A DNA stretch of 37,594 bases, from positions 1 through 37,594 of the forward strand of contig JAJFGF010000023.1 of assembly GCA_021776245.1 (NCBI GenBank). Reading direction: 5' to 3'. The notes beneath the pieces are model-generated. The model was not told the DNA's origin. It did not search any database and was given only the letters and a program-made list of their open reading frames with translations. Within the stretch, counting starts at the first letter, position 1; each line of letters starts with the position of its first letter. Source of the stretch: Hyphococcus sp. (lineage in GTDB: Bacteria; Pseudomonadota; Alphaproteobacteria; Caulobacterales; Parvularculaceae). The translations under genes were made by a program, and so were the position numbers. Positions 1 to 8,387 of the stretch are shown one piece after another.

Positions 1-127
1 TGCGCAAGCGCCAGAAGATTCCGTTTAAAACCCGACGATCATCTACCCGCGCCACGCCGCGTGGCTTGTTCGGCAGCAAAGGCTGAATCACCGACCACTC
101 AAAATCTGTCAAATCAAAACGCGCCAT
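1..127 (-). CDS. IS5-family transposase, N-terminal fragment (truncated by window edge)
   Basis: The minus strand encodes 42 residues from an ATG at 125-127, starting MARFDLTDFEWSVIQPLLP and continuing with RVDDRRVLNGIFWRLR. This is the N-terminal domain (DUF4096-like) of IS5-family transposases of the IS427 type. The TD-x-EW-x-x-IxPLLP and DDRRVLNGI-W patterns are typical. A strong ribosome binding site (GGAGGAAAG) lies directly upstream of the ATG. The DDE catalytic domain lies outside the window, so it is unknown whether the enzyme is intact. Confidence 0.85.
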   Translation of the reverse strand, partial: MARFDLTDFEWSVIQPLLPNKPRGVARVDDRRVLNGIFWRLR

Positions 128-200
128 TCTTTCCTCCATCACTGAAGAAAATGAATCACTGTTCGATTTCAAAGAAAATCCCCTTTATGGGTATGTGACC
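1..200 (-). mobile_element. IS5-family insertion sequence, one end only
   Basis: The left edge holds the start of an insertion sequence that reads out of the window on the minus strand. It consists of the transposase N-terminus and about 70 bp of non-coding end sequence. The outer boundary is inferred to be near position 200, where the division gene ends. The other end is outside the window, so neither the terminal inverted repeats nor the target duplication can be confirmed. A TA at 201-202 would fit the TA target duplication made by IS427-type members of the IS5 family. Confidence 0.65.
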
Positions 201-541
201 TAGTCTTCCGCCGCAGGCGCCGCTTCCAAAATGCGGTCAAGTTCGCGCCGCGACAGGACCGTATCGCCGGGGCGCGTATAGCCGAGGATCGCGCGGATGC
301 GTTCATCAGCAAGGTCCGGATCGAGGGAACGCGAATTTAACAGATCAGCGCGTTTTTCCAGGGCGCGGCGCCGCGCGCGCAAGGCTTCAACCTCAGCGGC
401 CTTCGCCTGCACTTCGGCTTCCAGCGTAAAAAGCGCATGATAACCCGTGTCGCTGGCGATTGCGCTGTAAACAAGCACCGCCGCCCAGCACATCACCAGC
501 GCCGGAAAAACAGCATCGAAAAGGAAGCGGGAACGCAACAT
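200..541 (-). CDS. FtsB/DivIC-type septum formation initiator
   Basis: This 113-residue protein has a short N-terminal membrane segment (about residues 8-29). A charged, alanine-rich coiled coil follows at about 35-70 (EAEVQAKAAEVEALRARRRALEKRA), then a short soluble tail. This is the layout of FtsB/DivIC proteins, which bridge the late divisome at the inner membrane. In many alphaproteobacteria the gene lies between eno and pdhA. Here eno is nearby at 2.3-3.6 kb, while pdhA would lie beyond the insertion sequence that abuts the stop codon. The TAG stop (200-202) may be partly made by the insertion, so the last few residues could differ from the ancestral protein. Family assignment rests on architecture and context. 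Confidence 0.82.
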   Translation of the reverse strand: MLRSRFLFDAVFPALVMCWAAVLVYSAIASDTGYHALFTLEAEVQAKAAEVEALRARRRALEKRADLLNSRSLDPDLADERIRAILGYTRPGDTVLSRRELDRILEAAPAAED

Positions 542-842
542 AGTAGCGAGGTTTTCTCCTGCGACTCACCTCGCGCAAAAGTAGTTAATGAAAAGTAAAT
601 AATTTTCCCGCGCCGGATGATTAAAGCACAGCCATACACTCACCTGGCGCGCCCCACGCGTCCCCGGATAACATAAACTGTCATGCCGACTGGTGTTTTT
701 GGTCAAACATTTCAAAATACACCGCTGCTATTTTCGATCGTTAACCATAACTGTACGATCTCCGTTCGTTTTGGGGGAACAATATTCGAGTCAGCGGGTA
801 CGGCTCTTTCCGCCAATTAGTTGAACTTCGGAGGAGACCTAA
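542..842. other. Intergenic region between two divergent genes
   Basis: This 301-bp stretch separates the FtsB-like gene (minus) from the secreted protease gene (plus) and must hold both promoters. It is AT-richer than its surroundings near 570-610 and 680-760. An exact TTAACCAT octamer lies at 741-748, matching the half-site known for the cell-cycle regulator CtrA in Caulobacter. No confident -35/-10 pair, RNA gene or ORF was seen. Confidence 0.4.
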
Positions 843-1787
843 ATGAACTTCAAAAAATTGATGATGGCGACAGCGGCGGGCGCATGCGCCATGGCGGCAA
901 ATGCATATGCTGTGGATCTCGATGCTTTTGCCGATCAGGTGAATGCGCATATGGCCAGTCTCGGCAAGAATATTGAGATCGACTATATGGAATACATCAC
1001 TGACGCCGAAAGTGAGCAAATGGGTCAGACGATCATTTTCAAAAATACCGGCAACAAGCAGCTTGCATTTGACTTTGTACCGTTCGATCCACGCCGCACC
1101 GGTTTGCAAGAAATCCAGATGATCGTTGATGACGTCGATACGCTGCACGCTGTCAGCGGCATGGAAGGTGAACCGATTCCGACAATCCCTGCTGGAACCG
1201 ATATTGCCGCTTTCCATTCTGTGAACGCGACCTGGGACGGCGTTCAGTGCTCAACCATTCCTGTCAATGACTTGGGCGATTCAGGCGTTGATTTGGGTAT
1301 TGTACAAAATATCCTGGGCTATGGCGGAAACGGGGCCATTGTCGCCGCCGATGTTGGCCATTATGGTTTCCTGCCGCCGTCATTCTTTGACGCGATTGGC
1401 GGGCCGGGCGGCGGCGCCGGGATTTTGGGCGTTACCTTCACTTTCCGCTTTATCGACGGCGCCGGGAACAGCACCGATATCGACAACAATGGTGTTGCCG
1501 ATGCGGCGTTCCGCGAAATTTATTACAATACGAATTTCCCGTGGACGGATAATCCAAATGATGTGATCGGCGATGGCGGCATTGACCTCGAAAGTGTTGC
1601 GCTCCACGAAATGGGCCATGGCTTGAGCCAAGGTCATTTTGGCAATGGCTTCATCAACAAAAACGGCAAGATTATTATCGCGCCGAAGGCGTCAATGAAT
1701 GCTGCGCATACCAGCGCGCATCGTGAAGTCACCGGCACTGATCTTGGCGGCCATTGCTCAAACTGGGCGAACTGGCCTGTCAACTAA
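843..1787 (+). CDS. Secreted matrixin-like zinc metalloprotease
   Basis: This 314-residue protein has a clear signal peptide, with likely cleavage after AYA at residue 23. The catalytic region reads IDLESVALHEMGHGLSQGH. H255, E256, H259 and H265 form the HExxHxxxxxH zinc site of metzincins, and the preceding IDLxxVAxHE is typical of matrixins. A methionine in KASMNA (M285) is a good Met-turn candidate. The usual glycine of HExxHxxGxxH is a serine here, with glycine two positions later. An Asp/Asn-rich stretch (about 207-225) may bind calcium. A GGAGGAGA ribosome site precedes the ATG, and a strong terminator follows, so the gene is probably monocistronic. Substrate is unknown. The family assignment is inferred from these motifs. 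Confidence 0.72.
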   Translation: MNFKKLMMATAAGACAMAANAYAVDLDAFADQVNAHMASLGKNIEIDYMEYITDAESEQMGQTIIFKNTGNKQLAFDFVPFDPRRTGLQEIQMIVDDVDTLHAVSGMEGEPIPTIPAGTDIAAFHSVNATWDGVQCSTIPVNDLGDSGVDLGIVQNILGYGGNGAIVAADVGHYGFLPPSFFDAIGGPGGGAGILGVTFTFRFIDGAGNSTDIDNNGVADAAFREIYYNTNFPWTDNPNDVIGDGGIDLESVALHEMGHGLSQGHFGNGFINKNGKIIIAPKASMNAAHTSAHREVTGTDLGGHCSNWANWPVN

Positions 1788-1810
1788 TCGATCTGATTTT
1801 TGATTGATGA

Positions 1811-1852
1811 AAACCCGCCGGCCTCAAGACTTGATGGCCGGCGGGTTTTTTT
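1811..1852 (+). terminator. Rho-independent terminator, probably bidirectional
   Basis: A perfect 13-bp GC-rich stem (1811-1823 with 1836-1848) with a short loop is followed by a run of T. It ends the protease transcript. On the minus strand the same stem is followed by four T, so it may also stop transcription from eno and the acetyltransferase gene. Confidence 0.92.
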
Positions 1853-2318
1853 AATCTTTCAGATCCAGCGCCAGCGCATGATCGCAGCGCTTTTCCATGT
1901 TGTCGTGCTCGATCTCGGCAAAACCGAATTTCTCATAAAGGCCGATTGCCTCTTCAAGGATGCGCGCCGTTTCAAGTTCGATGCGGGTCATGCCAAGCCC
2001 CCTGGCGCTGGCGATGGCGTGTTTCAAAAGGCGCTTGCCATGGCCGCGGCCGCGATAATTCGATTTCAGATACATCTTGCGTAATTCACAAACGCCGTCG
2101 CGCGTCGGCTTCAAGCCCATCGTGCCCATGATATCCCCGTCGCCGGAGACCAGCACGTCAAAAACGCCGTCGCGATAATACCCCTCAATGTCAAACAGGT
2201 CCTGGTCGATGCTCCTGGGATCGGGCTCCAGGTCATACTCATTGAGAATTGCGAAAATAAGCGCGCGGATGTCATCCTGATCCGCTTTCGTCGCCGCACG
2301 GATGAAGGGCGCGCTCAC
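1851..2318 (-). CDS. GNAT-family N-acetyltransferase
   Basis: This 155-residue protein has the GNAT fold signature. The acetyl-CoA binding motif appears as YRGRGHGKRLL at about residues 90-100, preceded by a beta strand with CELRKMYLKS and followed by LELARxLGMTRIELET-like sequence. The C-terminal AIGLYEKFGFAEI is the usual GNAT motif B. The start is a GTG at 2316-2318, three bases after the enolase stop codon, so the two genes are probably co-transcribed. Substrate cannot be told from sequence: GNATs acetylate small amines, antibiotics or protein N-termini. Confidence 0.85.
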   Translation of the reverse strand: MSAPFIRAATKADQDDIRALIFAILNEYDLEPDPRSIDQDLFDIEGYYRDGVFDVLVSGDGDIMGTMGLKPTRDGVCELRKMYLKSNYRGRGHGKRLLKHAIASARGLGMTRIELETARILEEAIGLYEKFGFAEIEHDNMEKRCDHALALDLKD

Positions 2319-2321
2319 CGA

Positions 2322-3745
<1,424 letters not shown>

Positions 3746-3760
3746 AACAAACAGGGAATC

Positions 3761-4351
3761 TTATTTGTCTTTTCTGTGACGCTGGTCTTCGCGGTTTCGC
3801 GGCGTTGTTCGCTTTGTCGGTCGCGGCCGCGCCGGCTCGCCATTCGGCGGCGGTGGCGGCGGCGGCGAACCCTGAGGCGGCGGCGAACCCTGGGGCGGCG
3901 GATTGGCGTTATTGCCGCGATGGTCGCCGCGCGGATGCCGGCGGCCGCGATGGGGCCCGTAATAGGGTGAGTATTGATAGTAATAGGGCGCACGATAATT
4001 GCCGCCGCTGTAAACGCCATAGCCGAAGAAATAGCCTGAATTGGGATACCAGTATCCGTAACGCCCATAATATGGCGCCGCGCCATAGCGGCTATAGCCG
4101 GCGCCGTAACTTGCCCGGGCATATTGATATTGGGCGTCAGCATCGGCGAAGCATTGGCTGGCGCCGGTTTCACAATCGGCGTGGCACGCTTCGTAATCAT
4201 CAGCAGCGTCGGCAAATTGCTCACAATAGTCGTAGCACGCGCCCGCTTCTGCATCGCAGGCGGCAAACACAGCCTCATCAGGATAAACAACGCACCCCGC
4301 CAGCATCGAGACGCCCAGGCCGATCCCGGCCAGCTTTGGAAACATGCCCAT
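3761..4351 (-). CDS. Tyrosine/glycine- and proline-rich lipoprotein
   Basis: The chosen start is the ATG at 4349-4351, which has an AAGGA ribosome site. It yields a 196-residue protein with a lipoprotein signal ending in the lipobox MLAGC. The mature protein begins with a Cys-rich segment (about eight Cys in AACDAEAGACYDYCEQFADA and following). A Tyr/Gly-rich central region with many YG and YY pairs comes next, then a Pro-rich, strongly basic tail ending in RHRKDK. No enzyme motif is seen. Low-complexity surface lipoproteins of this sort are common in the cell envelope. A longer reading frame extends upstream to 4603 but covers inverted repeats, has no signal sequence and is probably not translated. 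Function unknown. Confidence 0.7.
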   Translation of the reverse strand: MGMFPKLAGIGLGVSMLAGCVVYPDEAVFAACDAEAGACYDYCEQFADAADDYEACHADCETGASQCFADADAQYQYARASYGAGYSRYGAAPYYGRYGYWYPNSGYFFGYGVYSGGNYRAPYYYQYSPYYGPHRGRRHPRGDHRGNNANPPPQGSPPPQGSPPPPPPPNGEPARPRPTKRTTPRNREDQRHRKDK

Positions 4352-4426
4352 TTGGTCCTTCACCCCGCCCCACAGCTGGGGAAAACCTAACCCCATGGGC
4401 GCCGAAAAAGCAAACGCCGCCCCCAA

Positions 4427-4497
4427 GTGAGGTGGATTTGAAATTCCTCTTACAAGAGCGGCAAGTGTCGAAGAAATTTCAAATCCAGAAACCTCAC
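4427..4497. repeat. Imperfect 71-bp inverted repeat (first of a pair)
   Basis: Arms at 4427-4451 and 4471-4497 pair as GTGAGGT...ATTTGAAATT...TCTT against AAGA...ATTTCAAAT...ACCTCAC, with a small insertion in the right arm. It lies between rpmF and the lipoprotein gene, so it would be in the leader of the lipoprotein transcript or in rpmF readthrough RNA. Confidence 0.65.
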
Positions 4498-4512
4498 TGG
4501 ATTCAATAATTT

Positions 4513-4588
4513 CCAGCAGCCCTTTAAATCTGAAATTCGTTATGGCCCATCCGGAGATAGGATACGAATTTCCGATTCGGGCTGCTGG
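4513..4588. repeat. Imperfect 76-bp inverted repeat (second of a pair)
   Basis: The outer arms CCAGCAGCCC (4513-4522) and GGGCTGCTGG (4579-4588) match perfectly. Inner arms GAAATTCGT (4532-4540) and ACGAATTTC (4564-4572) also match perfectly. It sits 15 bp from the first inverted repeat and about 40 bp beyond the rpmF stop codon. Confidence 0.7.
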
Positions 4589-4628
4589 GAAGACGGCGTT
4601 CACAATTCAAATTTGGGCCGGGCCTGGC

Positions 4629-4811
4629 TTAATCGTCGCTCGGCTCCAGCACCTGACGGCCCCGATATTTACCGGTTTTCAGGTCGATATGGTGGGGACG
4701 GCGAAGCTCGCCGGAATCTTTGTCTTCGATATAGGTGGCGCTCGCCAGCTTGTCGTGGCTGCGGCGCATGCCGCGGCGCGACGGGGTGATTTTACTCTTG
4801 GGAACGGCCAT
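4629..4811 (-). CDS. rpmF: 50S ribosomal protein L32
   Basis: This 60-residue basic protein starts [20 protein letters not shown], which is the conserved N-terminus of bacterial L32. It continues with the [16 protein letters not shown] segment typical of alphaproteobacterial L32. It belongs to the large ribosomal subunit near the peptidyl transferase centre. The zinc-binding Cys residues found in some L32 proteins are absent, as is normal in this class. The gene stands alone, with its own promoter candidate upstream and hairpin-rich DNA downstream. Confidence 0.97.
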   Translation of the reverse strand: MAVPKSKITPSRRGMRRSHDKLASATYIEDKDSGELRRPHHIDLKTGKYRGRQVLEPSDD

Positions 4812-4873
4812 GGGTAACCTCTGTCATCATCTGTAAGCGCCAGCCCGAAAAGGGCTGTCGCTGGAAATCCGGT

Positions 4874-4902
4874 CGTCTAAGGCAAGCGCAGACCCTTTGC
4901 AA
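4874..4902 (-). promoter_or_regulatory. Putative promoter of rpmF
   Basis: On the minus strand TTGCAA (4897-4902) and TTAGAC (4875-4880) are separated by 16 bp, a plausible housekeeping -35/-10 pair. This predicts a leader of roughly 55 bases before the rpmF ATG. It rests on consensus resemblance only. Confidence 0.4.
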
Positions 4903-5013
4903 GACCGCGCTCCTCTAAATACCACCGAATTCCTGGTTAATCAGATAGCCGCAAATTGCAACGGTCCTCTTCAACGGCGCGAAACGCCTGTTTGCTAGGG
5001 TCCAGCCTCTGTC

Positions 5014-5487
5014 ATGTGGGGTAATTGGGTGCGCAGGCCGCTTCTCTTCGGGGTTATTTTCTCTTTGGCGCTGTTTGGATCGCTGCGCGTAAATGCCGGC
5101 GAGCCGGGCGTAAGCGCAGCCCCTTCTGACATCAGCTGGCAGGTGCTGGCGGATTATGAAAAGGCGATCATCGATCAGATGGCTGCGGATTTCTTTGAAA
5201 ATTCCCTGCGATTGTCCCAGTCGCGCGAGATTGAGGCGGCAACGCCGGCGATCTATCGGTCAATGGCGCTGAAGGAGCAGGCGCGGTTTCGCGCCGAACG
5301 CCGTCTTTTATGGAGGGACATGTCGGATCGTCAGCGCCGGGCGCTGCGCGGCGTCACCCGCCCTGATTTCGACAATCTTGCCGAAATCCAGAAACTGCCG
5401 TTCCGGCAAAATGCGGTGCATGTTTTAAGCGCCAGCGGCGCCATAAACGCGAAAGCGCTGACCGCCGCCCTTAGACTTGAAATCTGA
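5014..5487 (+). CDS. Secreted or membrane-anchored hypothetical protein
   Basis: This 157-residue protein is not recognised. It has a basic start followed by a hydrophobic segment (about residues 9-25) with a possible signal peptidase site after VNA. The remainder is helical and charged, rich in Arg, Glu and Ala, with no cysteine and no evident catalytic motif. No good ribosome binding site is seen before the ATG. It is transcribed away from rpmF and converges with the SEL1-like gene, leaving only five bases between the two. The coding potential is supported by consistent GC-rich third positions. Confidence 0.6.
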   Translation: MWGNWVRRPLLFGVIFSLALFGSLRVNAGEPGVSAAPSDISWQVLADYEKAIIDQMAADFFENSLRLSQSREIEAATPAIYRSMALKEQARFRAERRLLWRDMSDRQRRALRGVTRPDFDNLAEIQKLPFRQNAVHVLSASGAINAKALTAALRLEI

Positions 5488-5492
5488 ATAAA

Positions 5493-5777
5493 TCAGGCGT
5501 GAAGCGCTGCGCGATGCGTAGTAAGATATTCACGCGCCTGGCGTTGCGCTTCAGCGATTTCCTCAGGCGACATTTCATTGGCAAGCTCTGCGCGATAGGC
5601 GCGCGCTTCAAGGCTGCCTTGCATGGCTGCCAGATTGAACCATTTGTGCGCGGTGACCAAATCCAGTTCACGCAATTCCCCGCCCGTCGATGCTTCCAGT
5701 CCCAGCCGATACATTTCTTCGCTGCTCATGATTGGTTCTGCGGCACCGAGTGATTCGACACTCATTGTCATCGTCAT
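5493..5777 (-). CDS. Short SEL1-like repeat protein
   Basis: The ATG at 5775-5777 with an AAGGGG ribosome site gives a protein of 94 residues. It contains EEMYRLGLEASTGG-ELDLVTAHKWFNLAAMQGSLEARAYRAELANEMSPEEIAEAQRQAREYL. The AHKWFNLAAMQGSLEA stretch is a SEL1/TPR-like alpha-alpha repeat, followed by a helix common in a short conserved alphaproteobacterial protein. Its function is unknown, and a protein-protein interaction role is inferred from the repeat. A TTAACCAT octamer lies 44 bases upstream (5821-5828). Confidence 0.82.
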   Translation of the reverse strand: MTMTMSVESLGAAEPIMSSEEMYRLGLEASTGGELRELDLVTAHKWFNLAAMQGSLEARAYRAELANEMSPEEIAEAQRQAREYLTTHRAALHA

Positions 5778-5849
5778 TTGCGACCCCTTACATGGCCTCC
5801 GCCAAAACAATTTGGGCGGATTAACCATGAACAGGATGATAGGCCGCAA

Positions 5850-6130
5850 GCTAAGATCCCGTTAATTCGGAATTAGCCATTCATTTACATTTTAAAAACG
5901 ATTTGTTAACCGGCGCCTTTTGTTTACTCTGTATACTGTTATTTTAGCCGGATAAATTTTACCGGTCCTTTTCGCGTTCGGCAAGCGCTCTTCGTTTCAG
6001 CGGCTTTTTCTGCGCCCCGGCGCAAGGCGTCACTTTACGGCGCAGCTGCGCCGCCCTGCGTCTCGAATTGGCGATTGTTCAACTGTTTAGCGTCAGCCGG
6101 AAACAATGATCGATCGTTTCAGACTCACAC
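5850..6130. other. Intergenic region
   Basis: About 280 bp without a supported gene. The first third is AT-rich and probably contains the SEL1-like gene promoter. A perfect 16-bp palindrome, CGGCGCAGCTGCGCCG, lies at 6038-6053 with no T-run on either side. No ORF with a good start or known RNA was recognised. Confidence 0.4.
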
Positions 6131-6163
6131 AAAAAAGCTCCGGTCAGAAAAACTGACCAGAGC
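6131..6163 (-). terminator. Rho-independent terminator
   Basis: An 11-bp stem with one mismatch (6137-6147 with 6153-6163, loop of five A) is followed on the minus strand by six T (A run at 6131-6136). It lies just downstream of the secreted-protein gene that stops at 6185, which it should terminate. Confidence 0.9.
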
Positions 6164-6184
6164 CGGAACTGATTTCATGCCGAT

Positions 6185-6589
6185 TTAGTTAGACGCCGTA
6201 TCAACGGATATCGGCGACAATTGTTGGAAACTGCCGAGGCTGCAAGAACCGCGAAAGTTGCCGAAACTATCAGTAACGTTGATAATATCGCCCTGGCAAA
6301 TTTGCGCTTGCGGCGTCGTGTAACTGAATCGTCGCTGGCGCTCGAGCCCTGTGCAACGTCCGTTCAACTCATTGAGATAAACCGCACCGCCGCGAATCTT
6401 GAACAGGATCGCAAAATCATCGAGGGGATCAGAATCCCTTACCATGGAAAGACGAATGCAATTCATTGTGTCGCCGGTTTTTTCATAACCGGCCAGCATC
6501 TTGGCCGCACGGTCGTTCCCGGCCATGGCGCCGGGCGCCAGCATCGCAGCGGCAATCGCGAGCACAGCGAGTTTCTTAATTGAGTGCAT
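6185..6589 (-). CDS. Small secreted protein, paralog of its neighbour (DUF6491-like)
   Basis: The ATG at 6587-6589 is preceded by GAGGA at nine bases, and an upstream TTG is less likely. The 134-residue product has a signal peptide cleaved probably after AMA (GAMA|GND). The mature part shares a framework with the next gene: RAAxxLAxxxxTGxxxNC, a YLNxxxxRC segment, an ICxxxIIxVxDxxGxFxGSCxLGxFxxL block and conserved cysteines that could form disulfides. This resembles the DUF6491 family, which has no known function. The label is from memory and tentative. The gene is followed by its own terminator. Confidence 0.75.
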   Translation of the reverse strand: MHSIKKLAVLAIAAAMLAPGAMAGNDRAAKMLAGYEKTGDTMNCIRLSMVRDSDPLDDFAILFKIRGGAVYLNELNGRCTGLERQRRFSYTTPQAQICQGDIINVTDSFGNFRGSCSLGSFQQLSPISVDTASN

Positions 6590-6693
6590 GAGCAATAATC
6601 CTCATCAATGTCGTCCCCGAAAGTGCAAAATAGCACAGTTTGCCCTGTGTAAACTGCCATCACGCAAGCGTGAAAGCCCTTGCTAGGCCAATA

Positions 6694-7101
6694 TTATTCG
6701 GCTTTTTCGACCTTTTTGGTCAGACGTTCAAAACCGCCGAGACCGCAGGACCCAACCGTAAAGCCCGATGAGTTATCGACGACCCGGATAATTTCATTGC
6801 GGCAAAGCTGGGCGCCGTGGAGAGTATATTGAAGACGATTGAAGCTGCTGGCCGCGCCGCTGCAGCGGGAAACCTTGTTCAGATAATATTTATTCGAGCC
6901 GACCCGGACGAGAAAATTGTATTCATCGACCGCCGTGATCGAATTGATTTGCCTGGTGCTGAGGCAATTGGTGATTTCGCCGGTGCGGTCAAATTCCGCC
7001 AGGCGCTCGGCGGCGCGTTCCGAGGTCTTACTTTCGGCCGTACTTGCCGACGCACATGCGCCCAGCGCCAAAACCCCGATAAACAGTAATGATCTGTTCA
7101 T
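6694..7101 (-). CDS. Small lipoprotein, paralog of its neighbour (DUF6491-like)
   Basis: A near-perfect GGAGGAG ribosome site fixes the start at the ATG 7099-7101. The signal sequence ends in LGAC, so Cys16 should be lipidated. The mature protein carries ERAAERLAEFDRTGEITNC, YYLNKVSRCSGAASSFNR, LCRNEIIRVVDNSSGFTVGSCGLGGFE. These align along their length with the preceding secreted paralog. The two genes are co-oriented about 100 bp apart, so they probably arose by tandem duplication. One copy is membrane-anchored and the other is probably soluble in the periplasm. Function unknown. Confidence 0.78.
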   Translation of the reverse strand: MNRSLLFIGVLALGACASASTAESKTSERAAERLAEFDRTGEITNCLSTRQINSITAVDEYNFLVRVGSNKYYLNKVSRCSGAASSFNRLQYTLHGAQLCRNEIIRVVDNSSGFTVGSCGLGGFERLTKKVEKAE

Positions 7102-7268
7102 GGTCTCCTCCATTCCGCCCTGCCCGAACCCGATCATAAGACAAACGCACGCTTTTGTCTGCGGCCTTTGCCGCATTCCCGGCGCCGCGCCCCGACGGAA
7201 TTCTTCAATTTCCCGCGAGCCGTCCGCGGCAAGCCGCGCCCGGAGCGCTTTGGCCGCTGAAAACGCTC

Positions 7269-8312
7269 TTAGAGCTGATACCCGTCCGTTGAGCGCGAGA
7301 CCTCTATCTCCTCTGCGCTCATTTCCGCTTCGATATCGCCAAACAGCGGCGTTGAAAGATAGCGCTCCCCGGTGTCCGGCAGCATCGCGAGAATCGTTGT
7401 TCCCTCGGGTGCGTTATTGGCGACTTCCATCGCAGCGGCGAAAGTCGCCCCCGCAGAAATACCCACAAAGATGCCCTCTTTCTGGGCGAGATCTCTTGAC
7501 CATTTCATGCCTTCGGCGGGCGGCGTTTTGATGATTTTGTGAATGACGCCGGCGTCCACGGCTTCCGACGTAATTTTTGGAATGAAATCCGGGCTCCAGC
7601 CCTGGATCGGATGCGGCGTCCATGCCGGGTGCGAGGCTGACGGGCTGCCGTCGGGATTGCGCTCCTGTTCAGCGCCGCTTGAGAGCATTGCCGCATCAGG
7701 CGGTTCGCAGACAATAATTTTGGTATCCGGGCTTTCTTTTTTGAGAACCCTCGAAACGCCGGTCAGCGTGCCGCCGGTGCCAAAACCGGTCACCCAATAG
7801 TCAAGCTTTTCTCCCTTGAAGGCGTCCATGATTTCACGCGCCGTCGTGCGCTCATGCATGTCCGGGTTTGCTTCATTTTCAAACTGACGGGTCAGGAACC
7901 AGCCATGCTTTTCCGCAAGCTCTTTTGCTTTTTCGACCATGCCGGTGCCTTTCATCGGCGCCGGCGTCAAAATCACCTTGGCGCCGAGAAAGCGCATCAG
8001 CTTTCGTCGCTCGACAGAGAAACTCTCCGCCATGGTGACGACCAGCGGATAGCCTTTTGCCGCACAGACCATCGCAAGACCGATGCCGGTATTGCCGCTC
8101 GTCGCTTCAATGACAGTTTGTCCGGGTTTTAAATCGCCCGATTTTTCCGCCGCCTCAATAACGCCAAGCGCCAGCCGGTCCTTGACCGAGCCAAGCGGAT
8201 TAAACGCTTCTGATTTGACATATAGATTGACGCCTTTGGGCCCCAGCTTATTGATCCGGATCACCGGCGTGTTGCCGATTGTGCCGAGAATACTGTCGTG
8301 TTTTTTGGTCAT
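7269..8312 (-). CDS. cysK: Cysteine synthase A (O-acetylserine sulfhydrylase)
   Basis: This PLP enzyme makes cysteine from O-acetylserine and sulfide. Motifs are in family order: IGNTPVIRIN, PLGSVKDRLAL with the PLP lysine, the substrate loop TSGNTG, and the phosphate-binding GTGGTLTG. Near the C-terminus are GISAGA and LPDTGERYLSTPLF. At 347 residues it is longer than the usual 310-325. The extra length is mainly an insertion around SSGAEQERNPDGSPSASHPAWTP, shortly after the IIVCEPPDAAML segment, and a short tail after GDIEAEMS. The insertion lies away from the catalytic motifs. It is the first gene after a group of small secreted proteins, with no obvious operon partner. Confidence 0.95.
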   Translation of the reverse strand: MTKKHDSILGTIGNTPVIRINKLGPKGVNLYVKSEAFNPLGSVKDRLALGVIEAAEKSGDLKPGQTVIEATSGNTGIGLAMVCAAKGYPLVVTMAESFSVERRKLMRFLGAKVILTPAPMKGTGMVEKAKELAEKHGWFLTRQFENEANPDMHERTTAREIMDAFKGEKLDYWVTGFGTGGTLTGVSRVLKKESPDTKIIVCEPPDAAMLSSGAEQERNPDGSPSASHPAWTPHPIQGWSPDFIPKITSEAVDAGVIHKIIKTPPAEGMKWSRDLAQKEGIFVGISAGATFAAAMEVANNAPEGTTILAMLPDTGERYLSTPLFGDIEAEMSAEEIEVSRSTDGYQL

Positions 8313-8387
8313 GTGTCTCTCCCACTATTTGATCGGCGCGTTGATCGATCGTTGGCAGCGCTTTTATCCGCTCCTTCCCGCAGTGGT

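Noticed and set aside
4352-4603. An N-terminal extension of the lipoprotein gene to 4603
   Set aside because: The extension runs through the two inverted repeats, lacks a ribosome site and would put the lipobox far inside the protein.
7269-8312. cysK as a damaged or fused gene because of its 347-residue length
   Set aside because: All PLP and substrate motifs are intact and in order. The extra length is an internal insertion and a short tail, so it is a length variant rather than a fusion.
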